This document shows positions 7,848-16,882 of a stretch of DNA of 38,378 nt, in pieces. A model generated the notes under the pieces. It was not told where the DNA came from. It ran no database searches and saw only the letters and a program-made list of their open reading frames with translations. Source of the stretch: Candidatus Cacconaster stercorequi (GTDB taxonomy: Bacteria; Bacillota; Clostridia; Oscillospirales; Oscillospiraceae); NCBI GenBank assembly GCA_018064925.1, contig JAGHUH010000010.1, positions 1 through 38,378 of the forward strand, in the 5' to 3' direction. The first letter of the stretch is position 1. Every line of letters begins with the position of its first letter. The translations under genes were made by a program, and so were the position numbers.

Positions 7848-7901
7848 TTTGTTCACAATTTTAAAGTAAGGAATAAAACAAAATTTTAGGAGGAAACAAG
7901 T

Positions 7902-8129
7902 ATGACTTCAGGAATCATCGCATTGGCTGCCGCATTGGCAATCGCACTGAGCACCATCGGCCCCGCTATCGCGCAGGGTACCACCGCATCCAAGGCCATG
8001 GAGGCTATGGCTCGCCAGCCCGAGATGGCCAATACCATCCGCTCCAACATGATCATCGCTCTGGCTCTGATGGAGGCCCTGACCATTTACGGCCTGCTGA
8101 TCGCCTTCATGCTGATCGGCAAGATTTAA
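7902..8129 (+). CDS. atpE: F0 subunit c (rotor ring proteolipid)
   Basis: A 75-residue hairpin of two membrane helices with the conserved polar loop ARQPE (37-41). The ion-binding carboxylate is Glu58 in helix 2. Gln25 is at the position of the Na+ ligand Gln32 of Ilyobacter, but the residues after the Glu are Ala-Leu rather than Ser-Thr, so the full Na+ site is not present and proton coupling is more likely. The helix-1 packing motif, usually GxGxGxGxG, reads TxGxAxAxG (18-26), with alanines at two positions. AGGAGG is well placed before the ATG. Confidence 0.96.
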   Translation: MTSGIIALAAALAIALSTIGPAIAQGTTASKAMEAMARQPEMANTIRSNMIIALALMEALTIYGLLIAFMLIGKI

Positions 8130-8160
8130 TCGACGCAGAGAAGAAAAGGAGGCACACACT

Positions 8161-8589
8161 TTGAGCATAAATGTGTCAGAAGTGATCTGGACCATCATTT
8201 GCTTCTTTGTGCTGCTGTTCGTGCTGAAAAAGTTTCTCTTTGACCCGCTGATCACCTTTATGGACGCACGCAAAGCCCGGGTGGAAGCCGGGATGGTTGA
8301 GGGCCGCGAGGCGCAGCGGAAAAAAGAGGAGAACGAAAATGCTCTGCGTGAGAGCTGGAAAAATCGCAGTATCGAAGCGAAGGAGCTTCTGGCAGCGGGA
8401 AAAGCTGCTGATGAGAAGGAGCGCGCCAAGGTACTGAGCCAGGCACAGGCAGAGGCGGCGCAGACCATGCGTGATGCCCGCGAGCGCGTGAACGAGGAGG
8501 GTGAGTCCGCCCGTCACGAGGTAAACGAGCAGATGGATGAGCTGGTGACGGTCTTGGCGCAGCAACTGCTGCAGAACGAGGCAAAGTAA
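8161..8589 (+). CDS. atpF: F0 subunit b
   Basis: Peripheral-stalk subunit of 142 residues: one N-terminal membrane helix (EVIWTIICFFVLLFVLKKFLF) followed by a long charged coiled coil to the C-terminus. It starts with TTG, supported by AAGGAGG eight bases upstream. It is somewhat shorter than usual (about 160). The next gene begins with another b-type segment, so the stalk is probably a b/b' heterodimer rather than a b homodimer. Confidence 0.92.
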   Translation: MSINVSEVIWTIICFFVLLFVLKKFLFDPLITFMDARKARVEAGMVEGREAQRKKEENENALRESWKNRSIEAKELLAAGKAADEKERAKVLSQAQAEAAQTMRDARERVNEEGESARHEVNEQMDELVTVLAQQLLQNEAK

Positions 8590-8602
8590 TGTGATTAAAA
8601 AC

Positions 8603-8629
8603 AGGAGAGGGGTGATGAAGCGGACATGA
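8603..8629 (+). promoter_or_regulatory. Overlapping five-codon ORF (MKRT) and ribosome site before the fusion gene
   Basis: AGGAG (8603-8607) is ideally spaced for ATG 8615, which encodes only MKRT and stops at TGA 8627-8629. The fusion gene's ATG (8626-8628) overlaps that stop as ATGA. The fusion start itself is 13 or more bases from the nearest purine-rich site. Translation of the long protein may therefore depend partly on re-initiation after the mini-ORF. Confidence 0.4.
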
Positions 8630-10866
8630 CCGGAAAAGATATTTTATTTGCGGTAATCAACTTTGTAATCTTGTTTGGCGCACTGTTTTTGATCACGCGA
8701 AAGATGATCGTGAAGATGTTCCGGGATCGAAAAGATCAGATCGCACAGGAACTGGAACAGACCGAGCGAGCCAAGCAGGAAGCGAAGAATCTGACTGCCG
8801 ATGTGGAGCGGGCGCAGCAGGAAGCGGCGCAGCGCGAACAGGAGCTGATCAGCGATACAAAGCGCCAGGTGCAGGAAAACAGCGAGGCGGCGGCTCAACG
8901 CGGACGCGATGAGGCACAGGTCCTGTTGGAAAACGCTGCAAAGGCAGAAACGCAGATGCGTGAAACGATGCGCGGTCAGGTCAGCGCCGAAGCCATTCGA
9001 CAGGTGGCGGAGCAGACCGGCGAAGTGCTGAAGGACAGCAAATTTGCGGATGCTCGTCAGGCGATGGTCGGGCGCTTCATTGAACAGGTAAAAGAATTGG
9101 TGGCAGCAATGCCGAGTGATATTTTGACTATGAATGAACTGAAGAAATTAAATATTTCTATCGCCAGTCCTGAACCGCTGTCGGACGAGGAGATGAAGAA
9201 GCTGACGCAGATCCTCTGCGAGACCTTCATTTCCTGCCGCAACGAGGTGGATGAGAATTTGATTGGCGGCGTGCGGATGCGCGTCGGCGATACGGTGTAT
9301 GACGGCACACTGGCACATTCGCTGGATCGACTGAGCCAGGAGGTGGAGAACAATACCCGCGCCGAGGATGAAGCGGAGCAGACCATGATGGATGATATCC
9401 GCGAGCACCTCAAGAACGCCGATGCCGATATTGATGTGTTCCAGACCGGTGAGGTCATCAGCGTCGGCGACGGTATTTGCCGTGTGGCCGGCCTGGCCGA
9501 TGTCATGGCGGGTGAAATGCTGGCCTTTGAAGGCGATCTGCGCGGCATGGTCATGGACCTGGAAAAGGAAAATGTGGGTGTTGTTTTGCTGGGCGATTTC
9601 TCCCACATTCAGGAAGGCGACAGCGTTCGCCGCACCGGACACATTATCGAAGTGCCCGTGGGCGCGGCGATGTCCGGCCGCGTGGTGGATGCACTGGGTC
9701 GTCCTGTGGATGGCAAGGGCCCCATCAAGAACGACGGCTTCCGCGCCGTGGAGAGTCCTGCACCCTCCGTGCTGAATCGTCAGCCGGTGAAGGTGCCCCT
9801 GCAGACGGGTATCAAGGCCATCGACGCACTGGTTCCCATTGGCCGCGGTCAGCGTGAGCTGATCATCGGCGACCGTCAGACCGGTAAGACCGCTATTGCT
9901 CTGGATGCCATTATCAATCAGAAGGGCAAGGGCGTGCAGTGCATCTATGTGGCCATCGGGCAGAAGGAATCCACCGTGGCCAATGTGGTGCAGAAGCTGA
10001 CCGAGTGCGGTGCCATGGAGTACACCACCGTGGTGTGTGCCCACGCATCCGAGCCGGCTCCCATGCTGTATATTGCACCCTATGCCGGTGCTGCAATCGG
10101 TGAATATTTCATGTATCAGGGCAAGGATGTTCTGATCGTATACGATGACCTGAGCAAGCAGGCAGCCGCTTACCGCGAAATTTCCCTGCTGCTCCAGCGC
10201 CCGCCAGGACGCGAGGCCTATCCCGGCGACGTGTTCTATCTGCACTCCCGTTTGCTGGAGCGTGCAGCAAAGCTGGATGACGCCTCCGGCGGCGGCAGCA
10301 TGACGGCACTGCCCATCATCGAAACGCAGGCGGGTGATATTTCCGCCTATATTCCCACCAATGTGATTTCCATTACCGATGGTCAGATCTTCCTGGAGAC
10401 CAATCTGTTCCATTCCGGTATTCGTCCGGCAATCAATGTGGGTCTGTCCGTGTCCCGTGTCGGCGGTGCCGCACAGATGCCCGCCATGAAGCAGGTGGCA
10501 GGTCGTCTGCGTACCGATCTGGCACAGTACCGCGAACTGGCATCCTTTGCCCAGTTCGGCTCCGATCTGGATAAGGCAACCCGCGCTACGCTGACCCGCG
10601 GCGAGCATATGACCGAGCTTCTGAAGCAGAATCAGTATGCCGCTATGGAAGTTGAGGAGCAGGTGATTGCCATCTTTGCCGCCAACGAAGGCTTTGCCGA
10701 CGATGTGGCGCTGACGGATATGGCACGCTTTGAGGCCGAAGTCGTTCCCTATGTAAAGACGGCTATGCCCGAACTGGTGGAGACCATCCGGGCGGGCAAG
10801 AAGATTCCTGCCGATATGCTGGAAACTCTGCGCGGTACCATTCGTACCTTTAAGGAAACATTCTGA
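8626..10866 (+). CDS. atpA: Fused ATP synthase subunit: b'-type stalk, delta C-terminal domain, alpha
   Basis: One uninterrupted 746-codon frame carries three subunit regions. Residues 1-165 are a b/b'-type stalk: membrane helix [18 protein letters not shown], then a long Glu/Gln/Arg/Lys coiled coil ending in the b-like segment near [14 protein letters not shown]. Residues about 172-240 match the C-terminal domain of delta ([39 protein letters not shown]). The N-terminal six-helix domain of delta is not visible. From about 245 to the end is a complete alpha of about 500 residues: [14 protein letters not shown] (278-291), Walker A GDRQTGKT (415-422), arginine finger Arg611 in [10 protein letters not shown]. 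There is no separate atpH or atpA in the operon. Mycobacteria are known to have a b-delta fusion; I recall no described b'-delta-alpha fusion. Domain calls are secure; how the chain is assembled is unknown. Confidence 0.93.
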   Translation: MTGKDILFAVINFVILFGALFLITRKMIVKMFRDRKDQIAQELEQTERAKQEAKNLTADVERAQQEAAQREQELISDTKRQVQENSEAAAQRGRDEAQVLLENAAKAETQMRETMRGQVSAEAIRQVAEQTGEVLKDSKFADARQAMVGRFIEQVKELVAAMPSDILTMNELKKLNISIASPEPLSDEEMKKLTQILCETFISCRNEVDENLIGGVRMRVGDTVYDGTLAHSLDRLSQEVENNTRAEDEAEQTMMDDIREHLKNADADIDVFQTGEVISVGDGICRVAGLADVMAGEMLAFEGDLRGMVMDLEKENVGVVLLGDFSHIQEGDSVRRTGHIIEVPVGAAMSGRVVDALGRPVDGKGPIKNDGFRAVESPAPSVLNRQPVKVPLQTGIKAIDALVPIGRGQRELIIGDRQTGKTAIALDAIINQKGKGVQCIYVAIGQKESTVANVVQKLTECGAMEYTTVVCAHASEPAPMLYIAPYAGAAIGEYFMYQGKDVLIVYDDLSKQAAAYREISLLLQRPPGREAYPGDVFYLHSRLLERAAKLDDASGGGSMTALPIIETQAGDISAYIPTNVISITDGQIFLETNLFHSGIRPAINVGLSVSRVGGAAQMPAMKQVAGRLRTDLAQYRELASFAQFGSDLDKATRATLTRGEHMTELLKQNQYAAMEVEEQVIAIFAANEGFADDVALTDMARFEAEVVPYVKTAMPELVETIRAGKKIPADMLETLRGTIRTFKETF
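9375..9390 (+). promoter_or_regulatory. Candidate internal ribosome site and start for free alpha
   Basis: GGAG (9375-9378) is followed after six bases by two in-frame ATG codons (9385, 9388; residues 254-255). Starting here would give a 493-residue protein beginning [18 protein letters not shown], which lines up with the normal alpha N-terminus to within a few residues. A stronger AGGAGGTG (9338-9345) sits 39 bases before the ATG and could act as a standby site. It may also be chance, since GAG-rich codons are common in this helix. Confidence 0.4.
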
Positions 10867-10902
10867 GCCGATTGATCCGGCAGAGAAAGGAGGGGAGGAA
10901 TC

Positions 10903-11769
10903 ATGGCCAATATGCGTGAGATCCGCGCGAGGATCTCCAGCGTGAAAAACACCCAGCAGATCACCAAGGCAATGAAGATGGTGGCTGCGGCAAAGCTGCG
11001 CCGCACAGAGGGCGGTATGGCTGGCATCCGTGCCTTTGCCCAGCAGAGTCAGGAGATCTTGGATGAGCTGCTTACCGGGGAAAATCACTATTCCAACCGA
11101 TTCCTTGCCCCACGCAAGGAAGTAAAGCGCGTTTGCTATGTGCTGTTTATCGGCAGCCGCGGACTTTGCGGCGTGTATAACCACGCGATATTACGCTATG
11201 CCCAGGATATTCTGGCGCAGGAGAAGCGTGATGCCACGGTGGTGGTATGTGGCCGATGGGGACGCGATGTGATCGCCCATGCAGGCTTGCCGGTCAGCAA
11301 GACCTTTGCTGAATTGAGCGATACGCCCAATATGGACGAGGCGCTGCAGGTATCCGAATATCTCAAGCGGATGTACTTGAGCGGCGAGGCGGATGAAATT
11401 CATCTGATCTATCAGCATTTCCGCTCTGCACTGCAGCAAATCCCCAGCACCATGCAGCTGCTGCCGGCAACCCCGGAGCGAAGTGGCGATGGAACAGCAA
11501 ACGACTATATCTTTGAGCCGGATGCCGAAAGCATACTGGAAAATGTGATGCAGCTGTATCTGAACAATACGGTGCTTTCCGTGATGCTGGAGGCCAAGGT
11601 GGGCGAGCAGGCCGCTCGTATGACCGCCATGAGTACGGCTACCGACGCCACGACGGAACTGATCGGCGAGTTGAGCTTGAAGATGAACCGAGCCCGTCAG
11701 GCGGCGATCACCACCGAGATCGCGGAGATCGTCGGCGGTGCCAACGCTTTGAAAAAAGCAAAAAAATAA
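10903..11769 (+). CDS. atpG: F1 subunit gamma
   Basis: The central rotor shaft, 288 residues. The N-terminal helix reads ANMREIRARISSVKNTQQITKAMKMVAAAKLRR, typical of gamma, and the C-terminal helix carries the signature SLKMNRARQAAITTEIAEI. The middle holds the Rossmann-like domain (YVLFIGSRGLCGVYNHAI). AAAGGAGGGGAGG precedes the ATG, 36 bases after the fusion gene's stop. Normal length and no odd features. Confidence 0.96.
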   Translation: MANMREIRARISSVKNTQQITKAMKMVAAAKLRRTEGGMAGIRAFAQQSQEILDELLTGENHYSNRFLAPRKEVKRVCYVLFIGSRGLCGVYNHAILRYAQDILAQEKRDATVVVCGRWGRDVIAHAGLPVSKTFAELSDTPNMDEALQVSEYLKRMYLSGEADEIHLIYQHFRSALQQIPSTMQLLPATPERSGDGTANDYIFEPDAESILENVMQLYLNNTVLSVMLEAKVGEQAARMTAMSTATDATTELIGELSLKMNRARQAAITTEIAEIVGGANALKKAKK

Positions 11770-11800
11770 TGCTGTCTTTTCAGATAGCAGAATGGAGTAA

Positions 11801-13189
<1,389 letters not shown>

Positions 13190-13198
13190 GAGGTGTCT

Positions 13199-13612
13199 AT
13201 GAAAGATCAGATCCATCTCCGAATCGTCACAGCCGGCGGCACGGTATATGATGGTCAGTGCAGCTATGTGGAGCTTCCGTTGGAAGGCGGTGGCATCGGC
13301 GTGCTCAGCGACCATGCACCAACCATTGGCGCTGTGTGCGACGGCGTGGTGAAAAGCCGCAGCGATGCAGGCGAGGAATGTATCGCTGTGGGACAAGGTG
13401 TGGTTAACATTGCACACAATGAGATCATTGTCCTGACGCGTACAGCCGAGTGTGCAGAGAACATTGATGTTCAGCGTGCGGCAGATGCCGAAAGGCGTGC
13501 CCGTGAGCGTCTGACTGATAAGAACGGCGAATGGGATACGATGCGCGCCGAAGCAGCGCTGTATCGCGCAATTGCGCGCCAGAACGCTGTTCGCATGAGC
13601 GGAAGAGAATAA
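13199..13612 (+). CDS. atpC: F1 subunit epsilon
   Basis: The rotor-foot and inhibitory subunit, 137 residues. The N-terminal beta-sandwich has IRIVTAGGTVYDG-like and GIGVLSDHAPTIG motifs, followed by a two-helix C-terminal domain (ERRARERLTDKNGEW to the end). ATG 13199 is chosen because AAGAGG lies five bases before it; the GTG at 13193 overlaps that site. It begins nine bases after the beta stop and is the last atp gene before a strong terminator. Confidence 0.94.
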   Translation: MKDQIHLRIVTAGGTVYDGQCSYVELPLEGGGIGVLSDHAPTIGAVCDGVVKSRSDAGEECIAVGQGVVNIAHNEIIVLTRTAECAENIDVQRAADAERRARERLTDKNGEWDTMRAEAALYRAIARQNAVRMSGRE

Positions 13613-13621
13613 TGACAGCTG

Positions 13622-13650
13622 AAAAGGCACCCGAAAAGGGTGCCTTTTTT
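13622..13650 (+). terminator. Terminator of the ATP synthase operon
   Basis: aaaaggcaccc, loop gaaaa, gggtgcc and TTTTTT: a 7-bp GC-rich stem extended by A-T pairs into the T tract, starting 10 bases after atpC. Confidence 0.95.
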
Positions 13651-13726
13651 CGTGCAAAATTCAGTATTCATTTCACCGAATGGTTGATTTCACCAATAAA
13701 TCTTCATTTTTTTGACAAACTGACAA

Positions 13727-13755
13727 TTGTTTTTTTTCCCGTTCCCGTGTAACAT
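13727..13755 (+). promoter_or_regulatory. Probable promoter of the CHAP hydrolase gene
   Basis: -35 TTGTTT (13727-13732), 17-base spacer, -10 TAACAT (13750-13755), in an AT-rich stretch about 65 bases before the start codon. A better TTGACA at 13712-13717 lacks a -10 at the right distance. Confidence 0.5.
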
Positions 13756-13819
13756 ATCATTGAAGTGTTATTGCCTTGTCCCGGTGACGGGGCAGTACAC
13801 AGAGAGAGAGGAAAAGAAT

Positions 13820-14929
13820 ATGAGAAAGCGACTATGCTTATTGCTGATAGCGTTGGTGATACTGGTGTCGTCGATGCCGTCTGTGGCGTTCGCATCACAG
13901 AGTCGTAAAAGCTACTTTAGCAAAAATTACAAGCTCAGCGGTGACGGGGCAAGGGATATTGTGGCAGTTGCCATGGCACAAAAGGGAAAAACGGAATCCA
14001 AACTGCATTATACCGAGGGATGGTGCGCAGATTTCATCTGCGATTGTGCGGAACTGGCAGGCGTATCGGATCTGATTCCGCGTTCGGGAGATTGTTCTGG
14101 CCTGAAAAGGGAAACAATTGCCTGCGGTGCGGCCCATTGGAACTACAAGACAAGCAGTACCGTCAAGAATGTGCGGATGGGTGATATCCTTGTTTTAAAT
14201 CATGGTGAGCATGTTGCCCTTGTTGAAAGCGTTGGCACCACATACATCCACTGCATCGAAGGGAATTGGAGCGATAAGGTCTCCTATGTTGACCGGTATA
14301 AGGTGAACAGTCGCAATAACAACTGGCGTCAGGTAATTACAACGGTTATTCGGCCGGACTATTCCCGCCTCAAGGCACCGGACAAGCCCGCTATCACCAG
14401 TGTTGTCAATACTGCGGACGGAATTACCGTTAAATGGAACCGGGTTTCCGATGCGGATTGCTACAGAGTCTATCGCAGAGTAGGTGATGGTGGGTGGAAG
14501 CTGCTCAAAACTGTTAACACAACGAGTTATACCGACCAATCGCAGATTTCCAACGGAAAAAAGTATCAGTATAAGATCATTGCCTGCAAGACAGTGGGAG
14601 GCACCGTCTATAAGAGTGCGTATTCCGATATTAAAACGATTTATCGCCTGACCCGTCCGGCCATTTCCAGTGTTGTCAATTCGGCAACCGGAAAAGTCAC
14701 GGTGAAGTGGGCGAATAATACCGAGGCCACGGGCTATCAGGTGAAATATGTTACGGGTACCACCACCAAAACCGTGTATGTCAAAAAGGGGTCTGCGGTC
14801 AGCACCGTGCTGTCAAAGTTGACTAAGAAAAGTACATACAAAGTATCTGTTCGCGCCTATAAGAGCGTGAATAATAAAAATTATTATTCAGCATATAGTG
14901 CTGTTAAGAGCGTCAAGGTCATAAAGTAG
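13820..14929 (+). CDS. Secreted CHAP-domain cell-wall hydrolase with two fibronectin III domains
   Basis: The 369-residue exported protein has a signal peptide (RKRL charged start, hydrophobic LLLIALVILV, cleavage after AFA at 25). Residues about 42-178 look like a CHAP/NlpC-type amidase or peptidase: Cys69 in EGWCADF, His131 in NHGEHVALVESVG, and IEGN (146-149) supply the usual catalytic set. Two fibronectin type III modules follow (about 189-280 and 284-369, each opening with PAISSVV- or PAITSVV-like strands and SYT/YKV edges). There is no sorting signal. ATG 13820 has GAGAGAGGAAAAG upstream. It lies 1.5 kb before the ECF sigma gene, in the same orientation as the T4SS cluster, and could supply the wall-opening activity such systems need; that link is inference. 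Confidence 0.82.
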   Translation: MRKRLCLLLIALVILVSSMPSVAFASQSRKSYFSKNYKLSGDGARDIVAVAMAQKGKTESKLHYTEGWCADFICDCAELAGVSDLIPRSGDCSGLKRETIACGAAHWNYKTSSTVKNVRMGDILVLNHGEHVALVESVGTTYIHCIEGNWSDKVSYVDRYKVNSRNNNWRQVITTVIRPDYSRLKAPDKPAITSVVNTADGITVKWNRVSDADCYRVYRRVGDGGWKLLKTVNTTSYTDQSQISNGKKYQYKIIACKTVGGTVYKSAYSDIKTIYRLTRPAISSVVNSATGKVTVKWANNTEATGYQVKYVTGTTTKTVYVKKGSAVSTVLSKLTKKSTYKVSVRAYKSVNNKNYYSAYSAVKSVKVIK

Positions 14930-14982
14930 CGATGCTGTCCGGACAAGCAATATACTTTTGATAAGAAAAAGAAGAGTGCGAT

Positions 14983-15972
14983 ATGGATGAACACAAGATG
15001 GGTTCCACGGAACAATTTAAGCAGCATATCAGAGACTATTTGGAATGGTGGATTGCGCACTATTTCGATGAGAAAGAGCAAGGTAGAAAGCAGCAGCACA
15101 TCGAAGAATTTTTCCGCGGTATGACGGAGCAATATGGCACTGTGCAGGAAGTAAGCTGCATGGTAAGTCAATATTTGACAGAGTATCAGGGCAAACTCCG
15201 GGAGTTGGATGATACACTTCAGGAACTGATGAAGAACGATTCGGACGACGAGGAAGAACGGAAGAAACGGCGCAAGCGTATGATTGCGTGGATACTATGG
15301 TACGATTGGGAACGCAAACAGGGTAAACCTCGTTTTCCGAAAATTCCACCGGAATTGCTTCGCCCGTTGCTTTTGACGGCCCCACCGCAGAGGCTGGAAA
15401 TTTTTCTGCAGAATATAAAAGCCTTCCTGATAGTGGTCAGGTCCGTTGATGAGAAACTGGAAAGTGCCGATATATCCCCAAAACTGGCGGAGGCGGAGAT
15501 GGAGGCAACATTACTGGAGCTGTATGGGATCTTCATTCGCCAGCGATGGAATACGATAGATGAATTTTTGGGATTTACCGCGCAGGCACAGTACATTGTG
15601 GAAGAAATTGAACGCGAAATACCGGCAATTCCTGCAGATATGTGGCAGCAGATGCAGGTGCTGCAGGGAGCGGTAAAAGTTGGTGAAATCTTTGCAAAAG
15701 AGAAGCGGGGATGGAATATGATACATCAGCCGCAGTTGAGCGCAAATGAAGAAAAACAGGCAAAGGATGATATTCTTTTCGGAAGTTGTGTGAAGAAAAT
15801 GCTGCAGGAGCGGAATGATCCGAAAAAATGTGCTGCGTTTTTCCGGGAGTTGAGTCGTCTGAAAAGTACGGACGAGTTGAAGGCAAAGGTATTTCAGAGT
15901 AAAACGATGGCGCAGACGCAAAAAGTAGTTGAGCGGCATTTGTCCATCGAACCTGTGAGTATTAAAAAATAA
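14983..15972 (+). CDS. Hypothetical cytoplasmic protein, highly charged
   Basis: 329 residues, rich in Glu, Lys, Arg and Gln, with no signal peptide and no clear membrane helix. It is almost entirely helical by appearance. A very basic patch EERKKRRKRMIAWILWYDWER lies near residues 91-111, and PRFPKIPPELLRPLLL follows. I do not recognise a family. ATG 14983 follows AAGAAGAG in GATAAGAAAAAGAAGAGTGCG, a weak ribosome site. It is 53 bases after the CHAP gene with no terminator between, so the two may be co-transcribed. Confidence 0.7.
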   Translation: MDEHKMGSTEQFKQHIRDYLEWWIAHYFDEKEQGRKQQHIEEFFRGMTEQYGTVQEVSCMVSQYLTEYQGKLRELDDTLQELMKNDSDDEEERKKRRKRMIAWILWYDWERKQGKPRFPKIPPELLRPLLLTAPPQRLEIFLQNIKAFLIVVRSVDEKLESADISPKLAEAEMEATLLELYGIFIRQRWNTIDEFLGFTAQAQYIVEEIEREIPAIPADMWQQMQVLQGAVKVGEIFAKEKRGWNMIHQPQLSANEEKQAKDDILFGSCVKKMLQERNDPKKCAAFFRELSRLKSTDELKAKVFQSKTMAQTQKVVERHLSIEPVSIKK

Positions 15973-16420
15973 CGGAACGGGTCAAGAGGCTTTTCGAAAA
16001 CGAAATCCGGAGGAGACTTCGATGCCGGAAATACAAAAACCAAGCCATAAGAAGATCTGGCCAATACACGGCATAGAACGGTACGCCTTATGACATATTT
16101 GGTATGGGTGCAGAGTGAAAAAAACATGCTCTATCTATAGGATCAAATACCAATCATTCCGCAAAAATTTGGGGAATTTGCCGGAATATGTCCTGTTTTG
16201 GAACAGGCTTGATATGGATTGAAGCGTATAATAAAAGAGAGTACTATCGCCCGGGGGAAGTGTTTGATGCAAATTTCCATGGTGAGGCGATTGGTATACT
16301 TGTTGTTCCTTTATACACAAAGCATTTTCCCGATAGTTAAGTGCAAACCTCGTTTTTGCCTGGCGGTAGAGTAAAAATAAAAAACAGTGTAACCATTTTG
16401 AAAATGAGGGGGTGTTCTAT
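15973..16420 (+). other. Intergenic region with a 23-codon ORF and possible coding remnants
   Basis: A short ORF at 16022-16093 (MPEIQKPSHKKIWPIHGIE...) has a very good GGAGGAG site six bases upstream. Its stop overlaps an ATG at 16090 that opens a second 16-codon frame. Further on, around 16200-16338, a third frame reads WIEAYNKREYYRPGEVFDAN and continues protein-like to a TAA at about 16338, but has no start. This pattern suggests a decayed gene. A TATAAT at about 16226-16231 lacks a proper -35. No terminator is seen. Confidence 0.4.
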
Positions 16421-16879
16421 GTGGATGCAGAAGAAATCGTTTACCAATATGCAGACATGGTATACAAAATCGCATATCGCTATACGGCTAATTTTGCAGA
16501 CGCAGAGGATATTTTCTCGGCAACATTTTTGAGATATTTTAAAAAGGATCGCTGTTTTGAGAGTGAAGAGCACCGCAAGGCATGGCTGATTCGCGTGACG
16601 ATCAACTGTGCAAAGCAATTGCTGGGAGAGCGAATGAATTATCAGGAGCTCGATGAGAGAGTGGCGGCGGAAGAATCCGAAACATCGCAGGATGAAATAT
16701 TGGCGCTGCGCGATGCAATTGAGAAGTTGCCTGCGAACCAGAAAGAAGTTATTACACTGTTTTACTTACAGGAGCTTCCTGTGAAGATGATTGCAGAAAT
16801 TCTCGGGAAGAGTGAAAGCGCGGTAAAAATATTGCTTTTCCGTGCGCGGAACCAGCTTCGGGTGTATTTAGGAGACTAA
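16421..16879 (+). CDS. ECF-type RNA polymerase sigma factor
   Basis: 152 residues with the two-domain plan of ECF sigma factors. Region 2 spans about 1-70 (YQYADMVYKIAYRY, then DAEDIFSATFLRYFKK and HRKAWLIRVTINCAKQLL). Region 4 spans about 95-150 (LRDAIEKLPANQKEVITLFY, then the helix-turn-helix IAEILGKSESAVKILLFRARNQL). GTG 16421 is chosen because GAGGGGG lies eight bases upstream; the GTG at 16412 would touch that site. It precedes a small soluble protein gene by three bases and then the T4SS cluster, so it is a candidate regulator of that cluster. No membrane anti-sigma factor is seen next to it. Confidence 0.92.
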   Translation: MDAEEIVYQYADMVYKIAYRYTANFADAEDIFSATFLRYFKKDRCFESEEHRKAWLIRVTINCAKQLLGERMNYQELDERVAAEESETSQDEILALRDAIEKLPANQKEVITLFYLQELPVKMIAEILGKSESAVKILLFRARNQLRVYLGD

Positions 16880-16882
16880 TTT

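Noticed and set aside
8626-10866. Fusion explained as a missed stop codon or a simple overlap of separate genes
   Set aside because: The frame is continuous, with no start region or ribosome site between the b'-like and delta parts, no atpH elsewhere in the operon, and each domain lies in the same frame. Sequencing error at one base could not create all this.
9148-11184. 678-codon minus-strand open frame across alpha and gamma
   Set aside because: It is a shadow of highly biased codons in the atp genes; the protein is His/Gln/Leu-rich with no domain and no ribosome site.
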